Shown piece after piece: positions 22,298 to 33,900 of a stretch of 64,000 nucleotides of DNA. This DNA is from Tieghemiomyces parasiticus (lineage: Eukaryota > Kickxellomycota > Dimargaritomycetes > Dimargaritales > Dimargaritaceae): NCBI GenBank assembly GCA_027575765.1, contig JANBPT010000009.1:62001-126000 (forward strand). Reading direction: 5' to 3'. The notes beneath the pieces were generated by a model. It was not told the DNA's origin and did not search any database. It saw only the letters and a program-made list of their open reading frames with translations. Each line of letters starts with the position of its first letter. Position 1 is the first letter of the stretch. The translations under genes and the position numbers were made by a program.

Positions 22298-23741
22298 TTA
22301 ATCATCTTCCATCTCGGCGTTCATGGAATCCTGCAGGTTAAGTTGGCAAGGTAGCAAACGTGAATCCACGTGGAAATAGTGATTAGTGGCCATAGTAGTT
22401 GCATCAGCTGGTAAGGACTTGGAAACCTTGTGCCGTCCCAGGTCCGCTACATCAAATTGATATCTTTCAGCAATATCCAGCCGCGACTTACCGCTGCGAA
22501 GGCCTCGGCCTCAGCCACTAGTTCTTTGGGCACCCGCTGGAAGCGTCCGTTAGTCTCGGCGCTGATCCACGTGAGCTCGAGCTCAAACTCCTTGTCTTTG
22601 GCCTCGTCGTGGGCGGTGTAGATGATGCGCGTGGCTTCCTTGATGGCCTGCCGGGCGGTCATTTCCGAGAGCTTCAGCTTCTCCAGTTCGGTGCGGGCCA
22701 CCGACTTTCCCTTACCCACTGCGCAGGCGTGATAGCCCCAGTACGTGCCCGAGGGCTCCACCATGTAGAGCTGCGGTCCATCAGCGTCCACCATACCAAC
22801 CAGTGTGCTGCAGCCGAACGGACGAACGCTGGAGTAGGACGTGTAGGCCTGCACGTAGAGGCCCAGACGCTCAGCCATGATCTGAGGACGGTGCGACCGT
22901 AGAGTGGATGCAAAGGGGGGGGGGATTATATATGAGCTTCCCTACTAAATCAGCCGAATGAAGGGTAGGTACATGTCAACAGCGGGCAAAGAATCAGGCA
23001 TTTTACTTACCTTTCCCGGGATGGGCACACCATACACGTCACGGTAGCTGCGGGCCTCGTCACGGGCCCGCTTCACCAGGTGCCGTGTGTCAGCCAGCAG
23101 GCCGGAGGTGGCGATACCGACGTGAAGGTCAGCGCCCTGAATGCGTAGGTTGGATCCGGGGACTAGCATCTTAGACTGGGCCAGCTTCTCGACAGCCAGA
23201 ATAACGCCGTCTTTCACCTTCAGGCCGATGGCAGTGCTGTCGAGGAGAGATAGAATGGGGGTGGGAAAGAGGGGCCAGGATGGACGTGGATGAGTGGTCT
23301 ATAGGGAGGCGGCCACGGTAATGGACCCTAGCCGTTTCCTGCGTTAATTAGGTGGCCGGTCGGTGTGTCGATGACCTACCCACTGTTGTCAACGGCCTTG
23401 GAGGCATACTCGACCTGGAAGAGCCGCCCGTCGGGGGAGTAAGTGCTGACGGAGAGGTCATACTACAGGGTGGGGGAACGGTAATCAAGGGTAAGGCAGG
23501 AAGGGTTTAGACCAAGCAACGGAATCGAGCCAAAGAGTACAGGGTGTCGGTTAAGTCATTCGTTCGCATTGCGAGGTAGACGAGGCTAGCGGGGGAACGC
23601 CACCCACTTCAATTGCCGGGCGATAGAGGAGAGCTGCTTCATGGTAGAGCCAACGGTTCAATCTGGGACTCGCAAGTGTATCGCCAAGCCACTAGATGGC
23701 CTGCATGTCGTCGGACTTACGCCAGTGCCAATGGACGTCAT
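22298..23741 (-). CDS. PSMA3 (PRE10): Proteasome subunit alpha type-3 (alpha-7, Pre10)
   Basis: Five exons (23741-23721, 23462-23380, 23236-23011, 22881-22492, 22330-22298) give 250 aa, normal for this subunit. It is one of seven alpha subunits forming the outer gate ring of the 20S core. Seen: the start MTSIGTG, the alpha-signature segment YSPDGRLFQVEYA, KDGVILAVEKL, an RHVGIA-like turn, AYTSYSSVRPFGCS, the LYMVEPSG segment, KLSEMTARQAIKEATRIIY and HDEAKDKEFELELTW. These match PSMA3 rather than the other alpha subunits. The C-terminus is acidic (DSMNAEMEDD), as in the yeast and human proteins, but shorter. The first exon is only seven codons, ended by a GTAAGT donor. Confidence 0.95.
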
Positions 23742-24222
23742 GGTTAAGGGATAGAAAGAGGAGAGGATGCACGTCGCAAGTTAGGGAGATGGGGGATCGC
23801 GGGAAAAGGAAGGGAGATGTGAATGCTGACTAGGCCAGGGTTGAATGCGGATGGGTTAACGGCGAACAGTTGCGCATCTGTTAACTTCGGATGTACACGC
23901 TCCCGCAGTCCCCTTCTGCGCACCTGTCACCAGCTCGCAAGGAACCCACGCCTAAAAGGGCGGGCCGCTAGCCTTAGGTCGAAAATCTCGCCACGTAGGC
24001 CGGTTCGATGCGCTGCTGCTCTACGTGGTGATTCTAACCACAGCCTTGGAATGCTGCATTGGCCTACGCTGAGCAGCATAGGTATGCTTTCAGCCAGCCA
24101 GAGGCTTCAAGTTGTAGGTTTACGGTGTCTGGTAGGCGTACCCGTCCAACTTGTAATTTTATTGCGAGATTATGGTACACAGGGCAACAACCAAAAAAAG
24201 ACCAGGTTCGAAACCAAGTGGG
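23742..24222. other. Intergenic upstream of PSMA3
   Basis: About 480 bp between the PSMA3 start and the YJU2 stop. No gene-like frame, and no match to the yeast proteasome PACE element (GGTGGCAAA) was found by eye. Confidence 0.45.
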
Positions 24223-25179
24223 TTATGGATTGGAGTCGTCGCTGGCCTCGTCCGAACTGTAGCCACCCAATAGGTCACCGAGGCCCTCTGCCGGTGCGCT
24301 CGTGGGCGCAGGACGGGTAACCTTGGGTACTGGGACGGCCGGCGAATTCAAGGCGGCCGCGGCCTTGGGTTTGATAGTAACGCCGAGCAGGGCGGCTGCC
24401 GGGGCGGGTTTAGCCGCCGTAGTTCTCGCGGCGGGACCCAGTAGTCGTTCCTTGGCCCGGCGGAGGTGGGCAGTGGGATCGTCATCTTCCTTCACAGCTT
24501 CGGCGGCGGGCCATTTGCCAGTGATCGGCGCGGCCATGGTGGTCCCACGAGACTGGAACAACGCCTTGACCATAGCCTCCTCTTCCTCGGTAAATTCCGG
24601 GCCCTCGGCGGCCTTGGCTTCTTCCTCAGCGCGGCGCTTATCCTCCGCCAACTTGTCAAGCAGCTGGTCGTTCCCGATACGTTCGGCCCGGGCGTTACGG
24701 GTCCGCAGCTCGTCCAGTGCGTCAATCATTTCCATCTCGCGTTTTGACTCGGCGGTCCGGTTCTCCAAGGCCTTCATGGGGTCAAGCTCCTCCTCCGCGG
24801 CCTCTTTGGCTTGTCGCCGCTCCTCGGGGGTCTGAGTGGTGGCTTTAGCACTCTCAAAGTTCCGCTTAGCCCCGTGCTCTGCCACATAGTCGAGGTTTTC
24901 CGGGTCAGTCTTAAAGGTGATTTCTGCCGCACACCGCGGACAGCGAATGTAGAAGCGAAAGATCTGGATGGACAGGTATTTTTCGCCGTGGACGGTCTCC
25001 TTGCGAGCGTTGAACTTCTTGTGGGCGGCAATGTACTCCCCGCAGGTGTTGCAGCGCATGGAGAACGGGGCCATGAGACGCACCTTATGCTGTTCCACCT
25101 TGGGCTTCTTGGACCGCGGGACCTTGGACGGGTCAAAGTCCGGCGGGAAGTACTTGTTGAGGACCTTGCGTTCGGACAT
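24223..25179 (-). CDS. YJU2: Splicing factor Yju2 (Cwc16/CCDC94 family)
   Basis: This intronless gene encodes 318 aa. Yju2 joins the spliceosome with the Prp19 complex and promotes the first catalytic step after Prp2 action. Seen: the family start [21 protein letters not shown], then two CxxC pairs ([10 protein letters not shown] and [10 protein letters not shown]) forming the zinc site, with [16 protein letters not shown] between them and [19 protein letters not shown] after. This block, about residues 1-115, is the conserved core. A long charged coiled coil follows (about 120-210), then an Ala/Pro-rich tail ending in an acidic/Ser stretch. Spp2/GPKOW, another factor of the same step, is encoded about 28 kb away in this window. 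Confidence 0.96.
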   Translation of the reverse strand: MSERKVLNKYFPPDFDPSKVPRSKKPKVEQHKVRLMAPFSMRCNTCGEYIAAHKKFNARKETVHGEKYLSIQIFRFYIRCPRCAAEITFKTDPENLDYVAEHGAKRNFESAKATTQTPEERRQAKEAAEEELDPMKALENRTAESKREMEMIDALDELRTRNARAERIGNDQLLDKLAEDKRRAEEEAKAAEGPEFTEEEEAMVKALFQSRGTTMAAPITGKWPAAEAVKEDDDPTAHLRRAKERLLGPAARTTAAKPAPAAALLGVTIKPKAAAALNSPAVPVPKVTRPAPTSAPAEGLGDLLGGYSSDEASDDSNP

Positions 25180-25755
25180 GGCAGACGAGAAGAGTGAAAT
25201 GCGGGTACTACAAGGATAGCTAAGGAAAGGACATTAGTAATAAAAAAAAGCCCCCTATGCAGCGGATGAGTGTGGGTCGAAAGGCAGGTCCGTACTTCAA
25301 TGTAAACGGACCGCACATGGTGTCGCCAAAGGTGGTGGTCTGCTTTGTGCAATACGTCAGAAGAGGGAAGGCACTTCGGACCGCGTGGCCGCCCAGGTTC
25401 CAACTATCTTCGACTGGTTCCAAACAATCCTTCAACTCGTCTGTAGGCGGGCAAGCTGGGCCACCTCAACACTTCTTTATTTCTCCGTATTGGTTGGTCC
25501 GTGTTGGTATTATGGACCTGGCTGCTAACCGTCTAACCCCCCTCGACTTCCAACCTACTATCTCACAACGGTCGAGTCCTCAGCCTTTGTCTCGCCACAG
25601 CGCTCCTGTATTCTATATGAACATTTTGTGATTTCTCCTGCCCACTGTCCATCGCTACGTTCGTCGGCTGCTGGCTCGCGCCACTCTTACTTTTCCTTTT
25701 GCCGACGCAAACATCAGTGACATTCTCCTCCTACCCACACGTCAAAGTCACCACA
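25180..25755. other. Divergent promoter region (YJU2 / unknown gene)
   Basis: Shared upstream region of YJU2 (-) and the unknown spliced gene (+). The 150 bases before 25756 are C/T-rich. The frame at 25257-25631 has no family signature. Confidence 0.45.
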
Positions 25756-26321
25756 ATGGAATGCGAATGGCTGCGCAATTTGCCTATCCACTCGGCGGGT
25801 TCCGCATTTGGGCGGGACCTGGTCGAGTCGGCAGCTGCACCCGACCAAGGCTCCTTGCAAGCCAAGTTTCGCCGTATCGTCCAGACTGGTGACCAGCCAA
25901 GGCCCTATCGTAGTAAGTTAAGCGATACGTAGCCATCAGACCTGTGGTGCCTGCGGTATAATCCATTATCCACGTCCCTGCTGGCCGCATCATTAATCTC
26001 TTTATTCCCGGTATCTTCACTGTCCGCCGTTTTCACCACCTAGCCATCCAAACCGATCACATCTGTCTCCTGGAGATGGCACTGAGCAAGCGCACCATAG
26101 CCAACGAGAAGGTAAGTTATATAGAGGTAGCTCCTGATTCCTCGTGACTAGCCCTACAAACGGCGCGTTCAGCGTCCCCAACCCACGGGGAGACTAACGC
26201 ACCGTTTAATGACGACCGCATTGACGCCTTTATCCGCCAGCGCTACGCCGACGACGATGACCGAGTCCCGACAGGCCCCAGCCGACGAAACGTACAAAAG
26301 AAGCTGCGGACAGGCCCGTAG
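25756..26321 (+). CDS. Unrecognised small protein, three exons (~101 aa)
   Basis: I do not recognise this protein. Exon 1 (25756-25912) starts at an ATG with a CCACA context, and exon 2 is 26044-26111; both have GTAAGT donors. Exon 3 most likely begins at 26241, after a CTAAC branch site at about 26194 and a pyrimidine-rich tract, and ends at a TAG at 26319-26321. That gives 101 aa. An alternative acceptor at 26192 is also in frame and gives 117 aa, but the intron would be only 81 nt. The predicted chain starts MECEWLRNLPIHSAGSAF, has a central helix (HICLLEMALSKRTIANEK) and ends in a basic/polar tail containing DDDDR. No signal peptide or transmembrane segment is seen. The exon structure argues for a real gene despite its small size. 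Confidence 0.6.
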
Positions 26322-26413
26322 CTCAGTACTAAGAGGCTTTAACCGTTGGAACAATACCAGTGACAACCTAGGACTAAGTGGCTCATAGACGGACTAGGCC
26401 TCGGTGTGATGGA

Positions 26414-28420
26414 TTAGCACCGCAGCTGGTACTTCCCGGATATCGTCTTGGACTTGACACCCTGTATGAATAACATGGAATATAAATCGTTATCATCAAG
26501 TATGCAGTATAGTGTCATAACAATGGGGCAGCGGGTTGGGTATTTTGATTAGCAAGGGTATCCTAAAGGGGCCTTTACAGGGGGTCGCAGCACCAAAGCC
26601 ACGTGCTGCAGGAGGGGATTACTGGACTTACTTTGTAATACTGGTAGTGCTCACCGGATAGCCGCAGCCCGCGGATCTTGAGGCCGGAGATGGCAAATGA
26701 GCCAATTTCAAACTCGGCGGTCAGCACTACGGTGGGGCGGGCGGAGGCTCTGGTGAAAGAATCATGAAATCAAAGAAGCAAGGAGGGTCGAGAGCGTTTA
26801 GAGTCCTGAAAAAAAGAGCAGAAAAACAGTGGCACGTATTGAATGAGCGGATCGTCCACGACTCTCCATCTTGGTAGGCCGTCCTATCCGAGTGGTTTCG
26901 GTACTTACTTGGTCGTAAAGCTCACGTCCAGGTGCAATGTGGAAGAGGTCTTTTCGATCTTGGGGTGCCTCCACCGCACGGTCTGGGTAAGAATGGTTAG
27001 AGGGGGGGGGAGAAGTGGATTGTTGCGGGGTGAGTCAAGTGGCTAGCAGTAGGGTATCCGACCACTTTCGGTGCCGACATGGTACCTACCTTGGCACGGG
27101 GATCGATGGAGGTGGTACCGTGTTCGGCCTTGGTGGTAATGTTGGCGGCCGCGTCGGATAATGCGACAATGATGACCACGTTTTCCAGGGGCCGGGCAAA
27201 GGTCTGACCGATCCCGACGCTGATTGCCACACGGTACTGGGCGTCGTCATTGGTGAGGGCGGCGCGCATCACTAGTGGGGGCTGGTAACTCTGGGCCTGA
27301 CTGACCCGGTACGTTAGCAATTTGAAGGGACCGTCGGGTGGGATGAACGACAGGGTACGGTCGGCCTCGAATTGCCGCAGGCGCACACACGGGTGGAAAC
27401 TCGCGTCGTCTAGGAGAGACGGGTTGGCGAAAGTCAAGGTTAGGTCTGGCATACCGGACATGAGACAGGTGCCGGTAACCCGACCAGTAATGTCCAGCGA
27501 AGTGACCTGGCCGGTGTTCTCCAGTACAGCGTCCACCTCCTCCGTAATATCGACATAGAGCTCGTTATTCTTGTGTCGGATTCCACTCTTCCGCCAAGGT
27601 ACCAACGAGTCGCCGCCTGCCCCGGCCCCGCGATCCCCCAGGGTCGAACTGCCCGTCACTGTCTGCATCACTTTGGTCACCAGATTGGGCACGGGTACCT
27701 GGTCCCGCAGGACAGCCAAGTCCGTGGTGAGCGGGTAGCCGTAGTCGAGCATTTCCTCCAGTACCCGGGTGACTGTCAAAAAGTTCTCCTTGATGGTATA
27801 CTCGGTTACCCGGCCAAAGTATTCAAGCAAGGCCTGGTAGAACCGTTCCAGAAACTCGAGGACCAGAAAGGGAGATACTGTACGAAGGATAGGGTATAAG
27901 CCGTGTGGTCAACGTTAGGGATAAGGTGAGTGCTCCGCCGGCGTTAGTGGTGCACGGTGGAGTGAGAGAGTAGCGTTAAGTAAGCGGATCCGATCTCGCC
28001 TCCTTCAATGCTGCTTACCTTCGCTGGCCACTAGACATAGGAAGACAATGCCGTCCCGTTTGATGTGGATACCCACGAAACGGCTACTGAGCTCAATAAT
28101 GGGCCTGAAGTCGCCCGTGGATGTCTCGAGTAAAGTCTTGATAAACTGGTTGACCACCGTCGTGCCGTGGCTTGATCGCCACTGCTTTTCAATTATGGTC
28201 CGCCTGGGAGTATAGAGGCAAGAGGGAAGTAAAGGATACACGCTACAGCCACGGTCAGTTATCTGCCAGCTGCTTATTCGACATGCGGACCACTACTGGT
28301 TACTCCCTTTTCCAGCGGGGAGGGAGAGGTAAGCCATCGGTCGCATCTAAACTGACTGCTAGGTAAACCGTTACCTGTCACCTACCCGTGGTCATCGATG
28401 AGGTAGATGCTGTCAATCAT
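26414..28420 (-). CDS. APM3 (AP3M): AP-3 adaptor complex mu subunit
   Basis: Six exons (28420-28386, 28203-28019, 27877-27090, 26982-26909, 26749-26632, 26461-26414) give 415 aa, close to human AP3M1. The mu chain of AP-3 recognises tyrosine-based sorting signals on cargo bound for the vacuole/lysosome. Seen: the longin-like start MIDSIYLIDDHG, IKRDGIVFLCLVAS, the PFLVLEFLERFYQALLEYFG segment, YPLTT, VPWRKSGIRHKNNELYVD at the start of the mu homology domain, and LSGMPDLTLTF-like and DDASFHPCVRLR blocks. The last short exon encodes GVKSKTISGKYQLRC, matching the family C-terminus. The last intron is 170 nt. The 3' end lies 92 bp from the end of the convergent unknown gene. Confidence 0.93.
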
Positions 28421-29017
28421 GGCAATTGCGAGGCACCTCAGCGACTGGCGGGGCGTGGTGGAAGGATAGGATGCCCTGGAGACGGAGAAAGAGTGATTGG
28501 CTTGGAGATTCGGGAGGCGATGGTATACGGTGCAAGTGTTGGAAATGAGGTACAAGAGGGCCAACTGGTTTGTACTACAGGCAGTCCCGCCCCTGACTTG
28601 GGCCCCGGCTAGTACTGGTCCCTTGGCTACTTCCAAATATTCCTGGTCTGGCTTAGCAGCCAATTTGCTACGGCGGGCTCATAGCTAGCTTGGAGTTCAC
28701 CTTTCCCGAGACGCTGGAATTACCGCCTAGGTCGAATTAGTAACCTGCGTTGCGCCATGCTAGCCCCTTTATTTTCCAGGGCCAGGCCTTCGGTCGGGGC
28801 CCGGTCTCTCGGGCATAACCATCGGCACGGTTAGACCGCCAACATCACCCCCATTGTGTTAGTACCGCGAGGGATATACATGCCAAAATTTATGATAAAT
28901 CTATAGACGCACTGGGCGTCTCCAAATATGAGAAGGGAGGTTTGTGCACCAGGGCGTAGGTGAAGAGGAACGTTGACATATACATGAAAACCAAGCGGGT
29001 GAAAGCAATAGCACAAG
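28421..29017. other. Intergenic between AP-3 mu and the transporter gene
   Basis: Upstream region of the AP-3 mu gene and 3' flank of the transporter gene. The frame at 28382-28663 overlaps the first AP-3 exon and is its read-through. Nothing else is gene-like. Confidence 0.45.
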
Positions 29018-30151
29018 CTACTGGTCCTTCTTGGGATCGGCCGGGGTGGCGGCCGGTTTGCGACCGGTTTGGGAGTATATTAACGACCCAGCGAAGGCCA
29101 ACGCGCAGCCGACGGCGGTTTGGACGGAGAGTGAGTTATTAAAGATGATGACGGAGAGAATGAGAGATATGAGCTTTCGGAGGTTAAGGATGAGGTTCAC
29201 GGTAAGAGAGGGCGCAACGGCGACCAGTCGGTTGACACCCGTGGCGCACAGCATGTGACTGGCGACGTTAAGCGCAAGGTAGACCCAGAGGACGGGAACG
29301 CCTACGGCCAGGAAGCCTGGGACGGGGACGCCGGGCAAGTAGGCTGTGAGCCACTGGCTGGCGTACACCGGGGGCGAGCGACCCAGGGCCGCGGCCTGGT
29401 CGCGGATGAGGGGCCAGAGCGGGAGGAAAAAGGGCAGTGAGAGGGCATGGTTATAAAAGAGGCCCTCGCGCCAGACGTTGGAGTATTTCCGGTAGGTAAT
29501 CTCCTGGTATAGGCCCAGGGCGGCAATCAGGACCATGGCAACGACCAGGAACCCGATACCAATCAACCATTCCGCAAAGGTGGTACCACTGTGGTCGAGA
29601 AGTCCCTCACCGGACTGGTTGGACCCCAAGGTCGCGGTAACGACGCCGACGGTGACGAGGGCCACCGACAGGATCTGACCAGACGTGTACCGCTTGCCGC
29701 CAGCAAGGTACCCGAGAACCATATTCATCATGAGGCCGCCGGAGCGGAATACAATGTGCAGCGGTACGGCGATATGGAACGCCAGTGCCCAATTATTTAG
29801 TACTGACGCGGTAAAGTACATCACGACCATTGTCAGCCACCGGGACAGTGGAACTACGGGGGCCCGTAGACGTGGAATCCAACGCCAGCGGGTGGCCGAG
29901 GAGGATGACGGAAACTCGAGCTGACGGCCGAGTCCCTCGAGGGCAATGGCAACGAACTGCGTAAAGGTGATGAGGTTTCCCGCCCGTGGGTACTCACTCA
30001 CAATGGACTCCAGGGCGAACACATTGCTGCAGCACCCACCGAAGACGAGGGCGGCGATGACCGCCCAGTCGGGGACGGCCACGGTGGCGAGCCAGCCCCG
30101 GTGGCCCGGAGACGCCGGCGGTGCTGGGCTCGGTTGGCCCATGGAGGACAT
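29018..30151 (-). CDS. YEA4: UDP-GlcNAc transporter, Yea4/SLC35B4-like
   Basis: This intronless gene encodes 377 aa of the UAA family of nucleotide-sugar transporters. Seen: about ten hydrophobic segments and the family block NNWALAFHIAVPLHIVFRSG (about 128-147), followed by a GKRY motif and the LVTVGVV helix. These match SLC35B4 and yeast Yea4, which carry UDP-N-acetylglucosamine into the ER/Golgi for chitin and glycan synthesis. Near the C-terminus NLILNLRKLISLILSVIIF is the conserved penultimate helix, and the tail ends in a Lys-rich KKDQ that resembles an ER-retrieval motif. An in-frame extension to 30361 exists, but the ATG at 30151 gives the expected short cytosolic N-terminus. The substrate is inferred from family membership. 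Confidence 0.9.
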   Translation of the reverse strand: MSSMGQPSPAPPASPGHRGWLATVAVPDWAVIAALVFGGCCSNVFALESIVSEYPRAGNLITFTQFVAIALEGLGRQLEFPSSSSATRWRWIPRLRAPVVPLSRWLTMVVMYFTASVLNNWALAFHIAVPLHIVFRSGGLMMNMVLGYLAGGKRYTSGQILSVALVTVGVVTATLGSNQSGEGLLDHSGTTFAEWLIGIGFLVVAMVLIAALGLYQEITYRKYSNVWREGLFYNHALSLPFFLPLWPLIRDQAAALGRSPPVYASQWLTAYLPGVPVPGFLAVGVPVLWVYLALNVASHMLCATGVNRLVAVAPSLTVNLILNLRKLISLILSVIIFNNSLSVQTAVGCALAFAGSLIYSQTGRKPAATPADPKKDQ

Positions 30152-30950
30152 CTCGGTGGAAGGGGCACGGGAAGGTCGGGTGCCCGAGAATGGATGGAGG
30201 TGGCGGCAAGGCGGAAGGGAATAATATCCCCTGGGGGCTAGAGAGTGGAGTCCGGGGCAGATGGAAGGTGGCTGAGGGGAGAGAGGATGTTGAAGATGGG
30301 TAGAATACAACCCGAGAAGCAGTAGTAGCGGGCAATACTCTGCGGGGCTGAACCTTTTCACTTTATGTCCGCCCTGCTTTAGGCCCTCAACCCGTTGGGC
30401 TTTACCCGGCTCCCCACCTCGGTGCAGTCCCCCTCCCCCCCGCTACCTCCAAAAATTCGGGATTCTCCGGTCCCTTTCTGTCTCTACTCCATGCGATGGC
30501 ACCGGATATCGCCCCGGGGACTCTGGATCACCGGGTGACGTTGCAGCTCGCCACCTTTGGACAAAGATCTCCTTTCCCGGTTACCTCCGACCCCACGACT
30601 GTATCTTTGGATGGGGAGGGTGATACAAGTATTATGTCGACAAGGCCCAGCCGAAGCCCGCCACGCCTACACAGACCAGCCTCGACTACGAATAGGATAT
30701 GGTAAGTTTTATACGGAGTAAGAAGGCTAGTGTATGGTCGTTATACTTTCGAAGGTCAAGTCCGAAAAAAAATATCTGAGAGGAGTGATCAAGTTGGTTG
30801 CGTAGTTAAGAGCGGGCACAGTACAAAGTGTAATCCGAGACCCCCGTCACGCGGCGAGTGGTTAATTCAGGAAGCTAGGCAACCGTCCGTGGTAGTGTTG
30901 GGGATAGCCCCCGGGGAATTGGCGAGCGGTGTGCTTTCTCTCTCCCCCCT
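30152..30950. other. Intergenic between transporter gene and RPA135
   Basis: Promoter region of the transporter gene and 3' flank of RPA135. A 70-codon frame at 30496-30705 followed by a GTAAGT-like donor was noted but has no partner exon or family match. Confidence 0.45.
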
Positions 30951-33900
30951 TTAATCCACCTTGACGGCCATGCGGATGTTCATACAAGCCAGCTCGGAGC
31001 TGAGGTACTTGAACACATATGGAATGGCCACGAGACGGATACCCTCGCTGGTCTTGCACGTCTTGCACACCACCTCGAGGCGGGAGTTCCCCGTGTGGCG
31101 GCTCTGGAAGTGGCGACCACCCGTCTTGAGTGGGGGTCGGCTAAAGGGCGAGAGGATGGATCCGCACAAGCGGCAGATGTGGGCCTGGGTGTAGTCCGAG
31201 CAGTTGAGCAGGCGATCCTGAAGGAGGTATGACACCCCGTGGGCGATGAGGGAGTCACGTTCCATCTCACCAAATCGCACACCACCACCGCGCTTACGGC
31301 CCTTCACGGGCTGCATGGTGAGCTGGTTGACACGGCCCATCGACCGCACCTGGAATTTGTCGTTCACCATGTGGCGCAGACGCTGGTAGTACACTACCCC
31401 AAAGTAGATATCGGCCTGAAACTCCTCGCCGGTGGCCCCGCTGTACATGGGCTCGTTGCCGTGGTAGTTAAACCCGGACTGCGCCAGTTGCTCGCCAAAG
31501 TAGTCGGCAGCCGTGAAGTCCTCGCTGAACTGGAACGGCGTGGCATCCTGGGTGAGGCCGTTGACCGCGCCGGCCTTGGCCGCCATGCTCTCGACGAACA
31601 TCCCGATGGTCATACGCGAGGGGAAGGCGTGAGGGTTGATGATGATATCGGGCTGGATTCCGGACTCAGAGAAGGGTAGGTCGATGGCTGGCCACTTTTG
31701 CGAACACACACCCTTTTGACCGTGCCGCGACGAGAACTTGTCGCCCACCACGGGAAACCGTGGGATGCGTAGCGTGATTGTGACGTGTTGCAGCTCGGTG
31801 TTTCCAGAGTCGGATCCCAGCAGCCGGACCTTGTCTACCACGGCATCTTCGGGGCCCTTGTACTTAAAGATTTTCGTGAGGCACTTGATGTCGTCCATGA
31901 CAGCGTAAAATGGGTCGTTCGCTCGCAGCCGAGTTCCCTCGTACGGCAGTCCGTCCATGTCGAGAAACTGGCGCACCTCGTTCTCGGCGTACTCGGGGCC
32001 CAGCCCAAAGTGCATGTGGATGGCCTGACCACGCTGAGTCTCGGCGGCGAGATCGATCTCCTCCGTCTTGTACACCGTACCGTACTTGAACCCACGCTCG
32101 TGGGCTGACTTGTTGAGGATCATGGCGTCCTCCATATCGTACCCAGTGTAACTAATCACAGCTACGCAGGCGTTGGTGCCGTTAGGGAACTCGTCGAACC
32201 CAAACTGAGCGTGGTGCTTGGTGCGCACGATCGGGGTCTGGCCCGACTGGAGCCGGTACAGCTTATTGTCGCCACGGTAGGTAAGGGCCTGGGCGGGCGT
32301 GCCCATGGTCTGCTTACCCATCTGGCACTGGTACATGTTACGCGGGCTCTGGTTGAAGTCAGAAAACGGGGTCATGCTAGCCAGCACGCTCAGAATGTGG
32401 GTAGGGCCGAACTCCTGGTGGGTGGTCGTACCCGGAACAACGTCTTCGTCCAGGCAGGCGATCTCCATGTACACCTGCTCGAAAGAACCCACCAGGTCGG
32501 TGGGACCCCCGTCGCTGGCGCCGTCCAGCAGGTAGCGCACGGGGCGCACCATCCGGCCGGGTCCGGTGAAGAGGTAGAGACCCGGGTACTGGCCACCGCG
32601 GGACATGGGCACGTAACCAATTTCGAGCTGCAGCGGTAGGTTGTGGCCGCCCGTGACTTTGAGGTAGCGCAATTTGCGGGCCAGGGTGGCGGCCATCTGC
32701 GGAGAGCAGTAGCCGATAACGCGACCGTCCAGCTGGACCGTCACGCTGGCCGGGTTAGCCACGTTGCGATGGAAGATCTGAGACATGCCGAGGGAGGCCA
32801 GCAGGTGCGGAATGGCGGACGTGTCTGGGTGGGTCGTGGTGATCTGGCAGGTGTGCGACAGATGGGTGAGGAGCCCGCAAGGACTGCCGTCAGGAGTGTG
32901 GACCGGGCACATGAACCCCCAGGATTCCGGGAGCAGCTTGCGCACCGAGGTGGTCTTCATGGTGGCGAAGAAGGCACCGCGATGTACGCAGCGGAAGTGG
33001 GCCAAGAATCGCAAGAAGTTGAGCTTCTCGGCGATAATGGTAAAGCCCGAGGTCTGGTTAATGTCCAGGCCGCTGCGCGAGACCAGGTTACCAGTGGCGA
33101 GGAAGAAGTCGAGGCGGGCGCCAATGTCCCATGACACGCGGTTGAGGGCCTTGGTTAGGTAAGGCCGGTGGGTGAACCCCTGGTACCGGCCCATATCCAT
33201 GTCGCGGCGCAGGGAGTCGAGACAGTTGATGAGCAGGTCGTCAAGCCGATCTTTGACGAGGGCCAGGTAGATCTGGCCGCCGAGTAGCACGTCATGCGCT
33301 TGGGCCGAATCACCATTATCGGCGGCATACTCGCCGGATACGACACCATAGAGCTTCTGGATCATGGCCACCAGGAGGTTGAACTTGTCGCGGTCTTCAG
33401 TCAGATGCACGCCCACGACCTGGCGAAGCAGCTCACGGCCCACCTCCTCGGCAGTTAAATCTTCGGGCAGGTTCATCACCACGCGGAACTTGATACCGAG
33501 GTACTCCAGGGCCTGCTTACGCGTGAAGAGCTCCAATGCCTTGTAGGATCGCAACAGCAGCTCTACACGGTCCGTCAGGTACGTGTTGTCAAAGTCGCCT
33601 TGGATGATGGCCAAAAAGATCTCCTTGTCGCTCACTTCGGCTAGGGCGCGTAGGATGAGCATCACGGGCACTAGAAACTCCTGCTTCTGGTGGTAAAACC
33701 GCAAGGTCAAATTGCCGTCGTTGAGGTAATGCATGGTGATGGTGGCCGACGTGGTGTCCGGGCGTACGCAGCGGATGGTGACACCATAGGGCGAGTACTG
33801 TCCGCCACGTTTGGTGAACGAGTTACGCTGGATGGCCTGGATGTGGTTGCCGCGGGTGGTGATGAGCATGCGGATGATCTTCTCGTTACCGTTGACGACG

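Noticed and set aside
26549..26605. Alternative last exon for AP-3 mu
   Set aside because: Would need a 26-nt intron and gives a C-terminus unlike the family; the exon at 26461-26414 encodes the conserved end.
30496..30705. 70-codon frame followed by a GTAAGT-like donor upstream of the transporter gene
   Set aside because: No partner exon, no family similarity; lies in a C/T-rich region where such frames are common.
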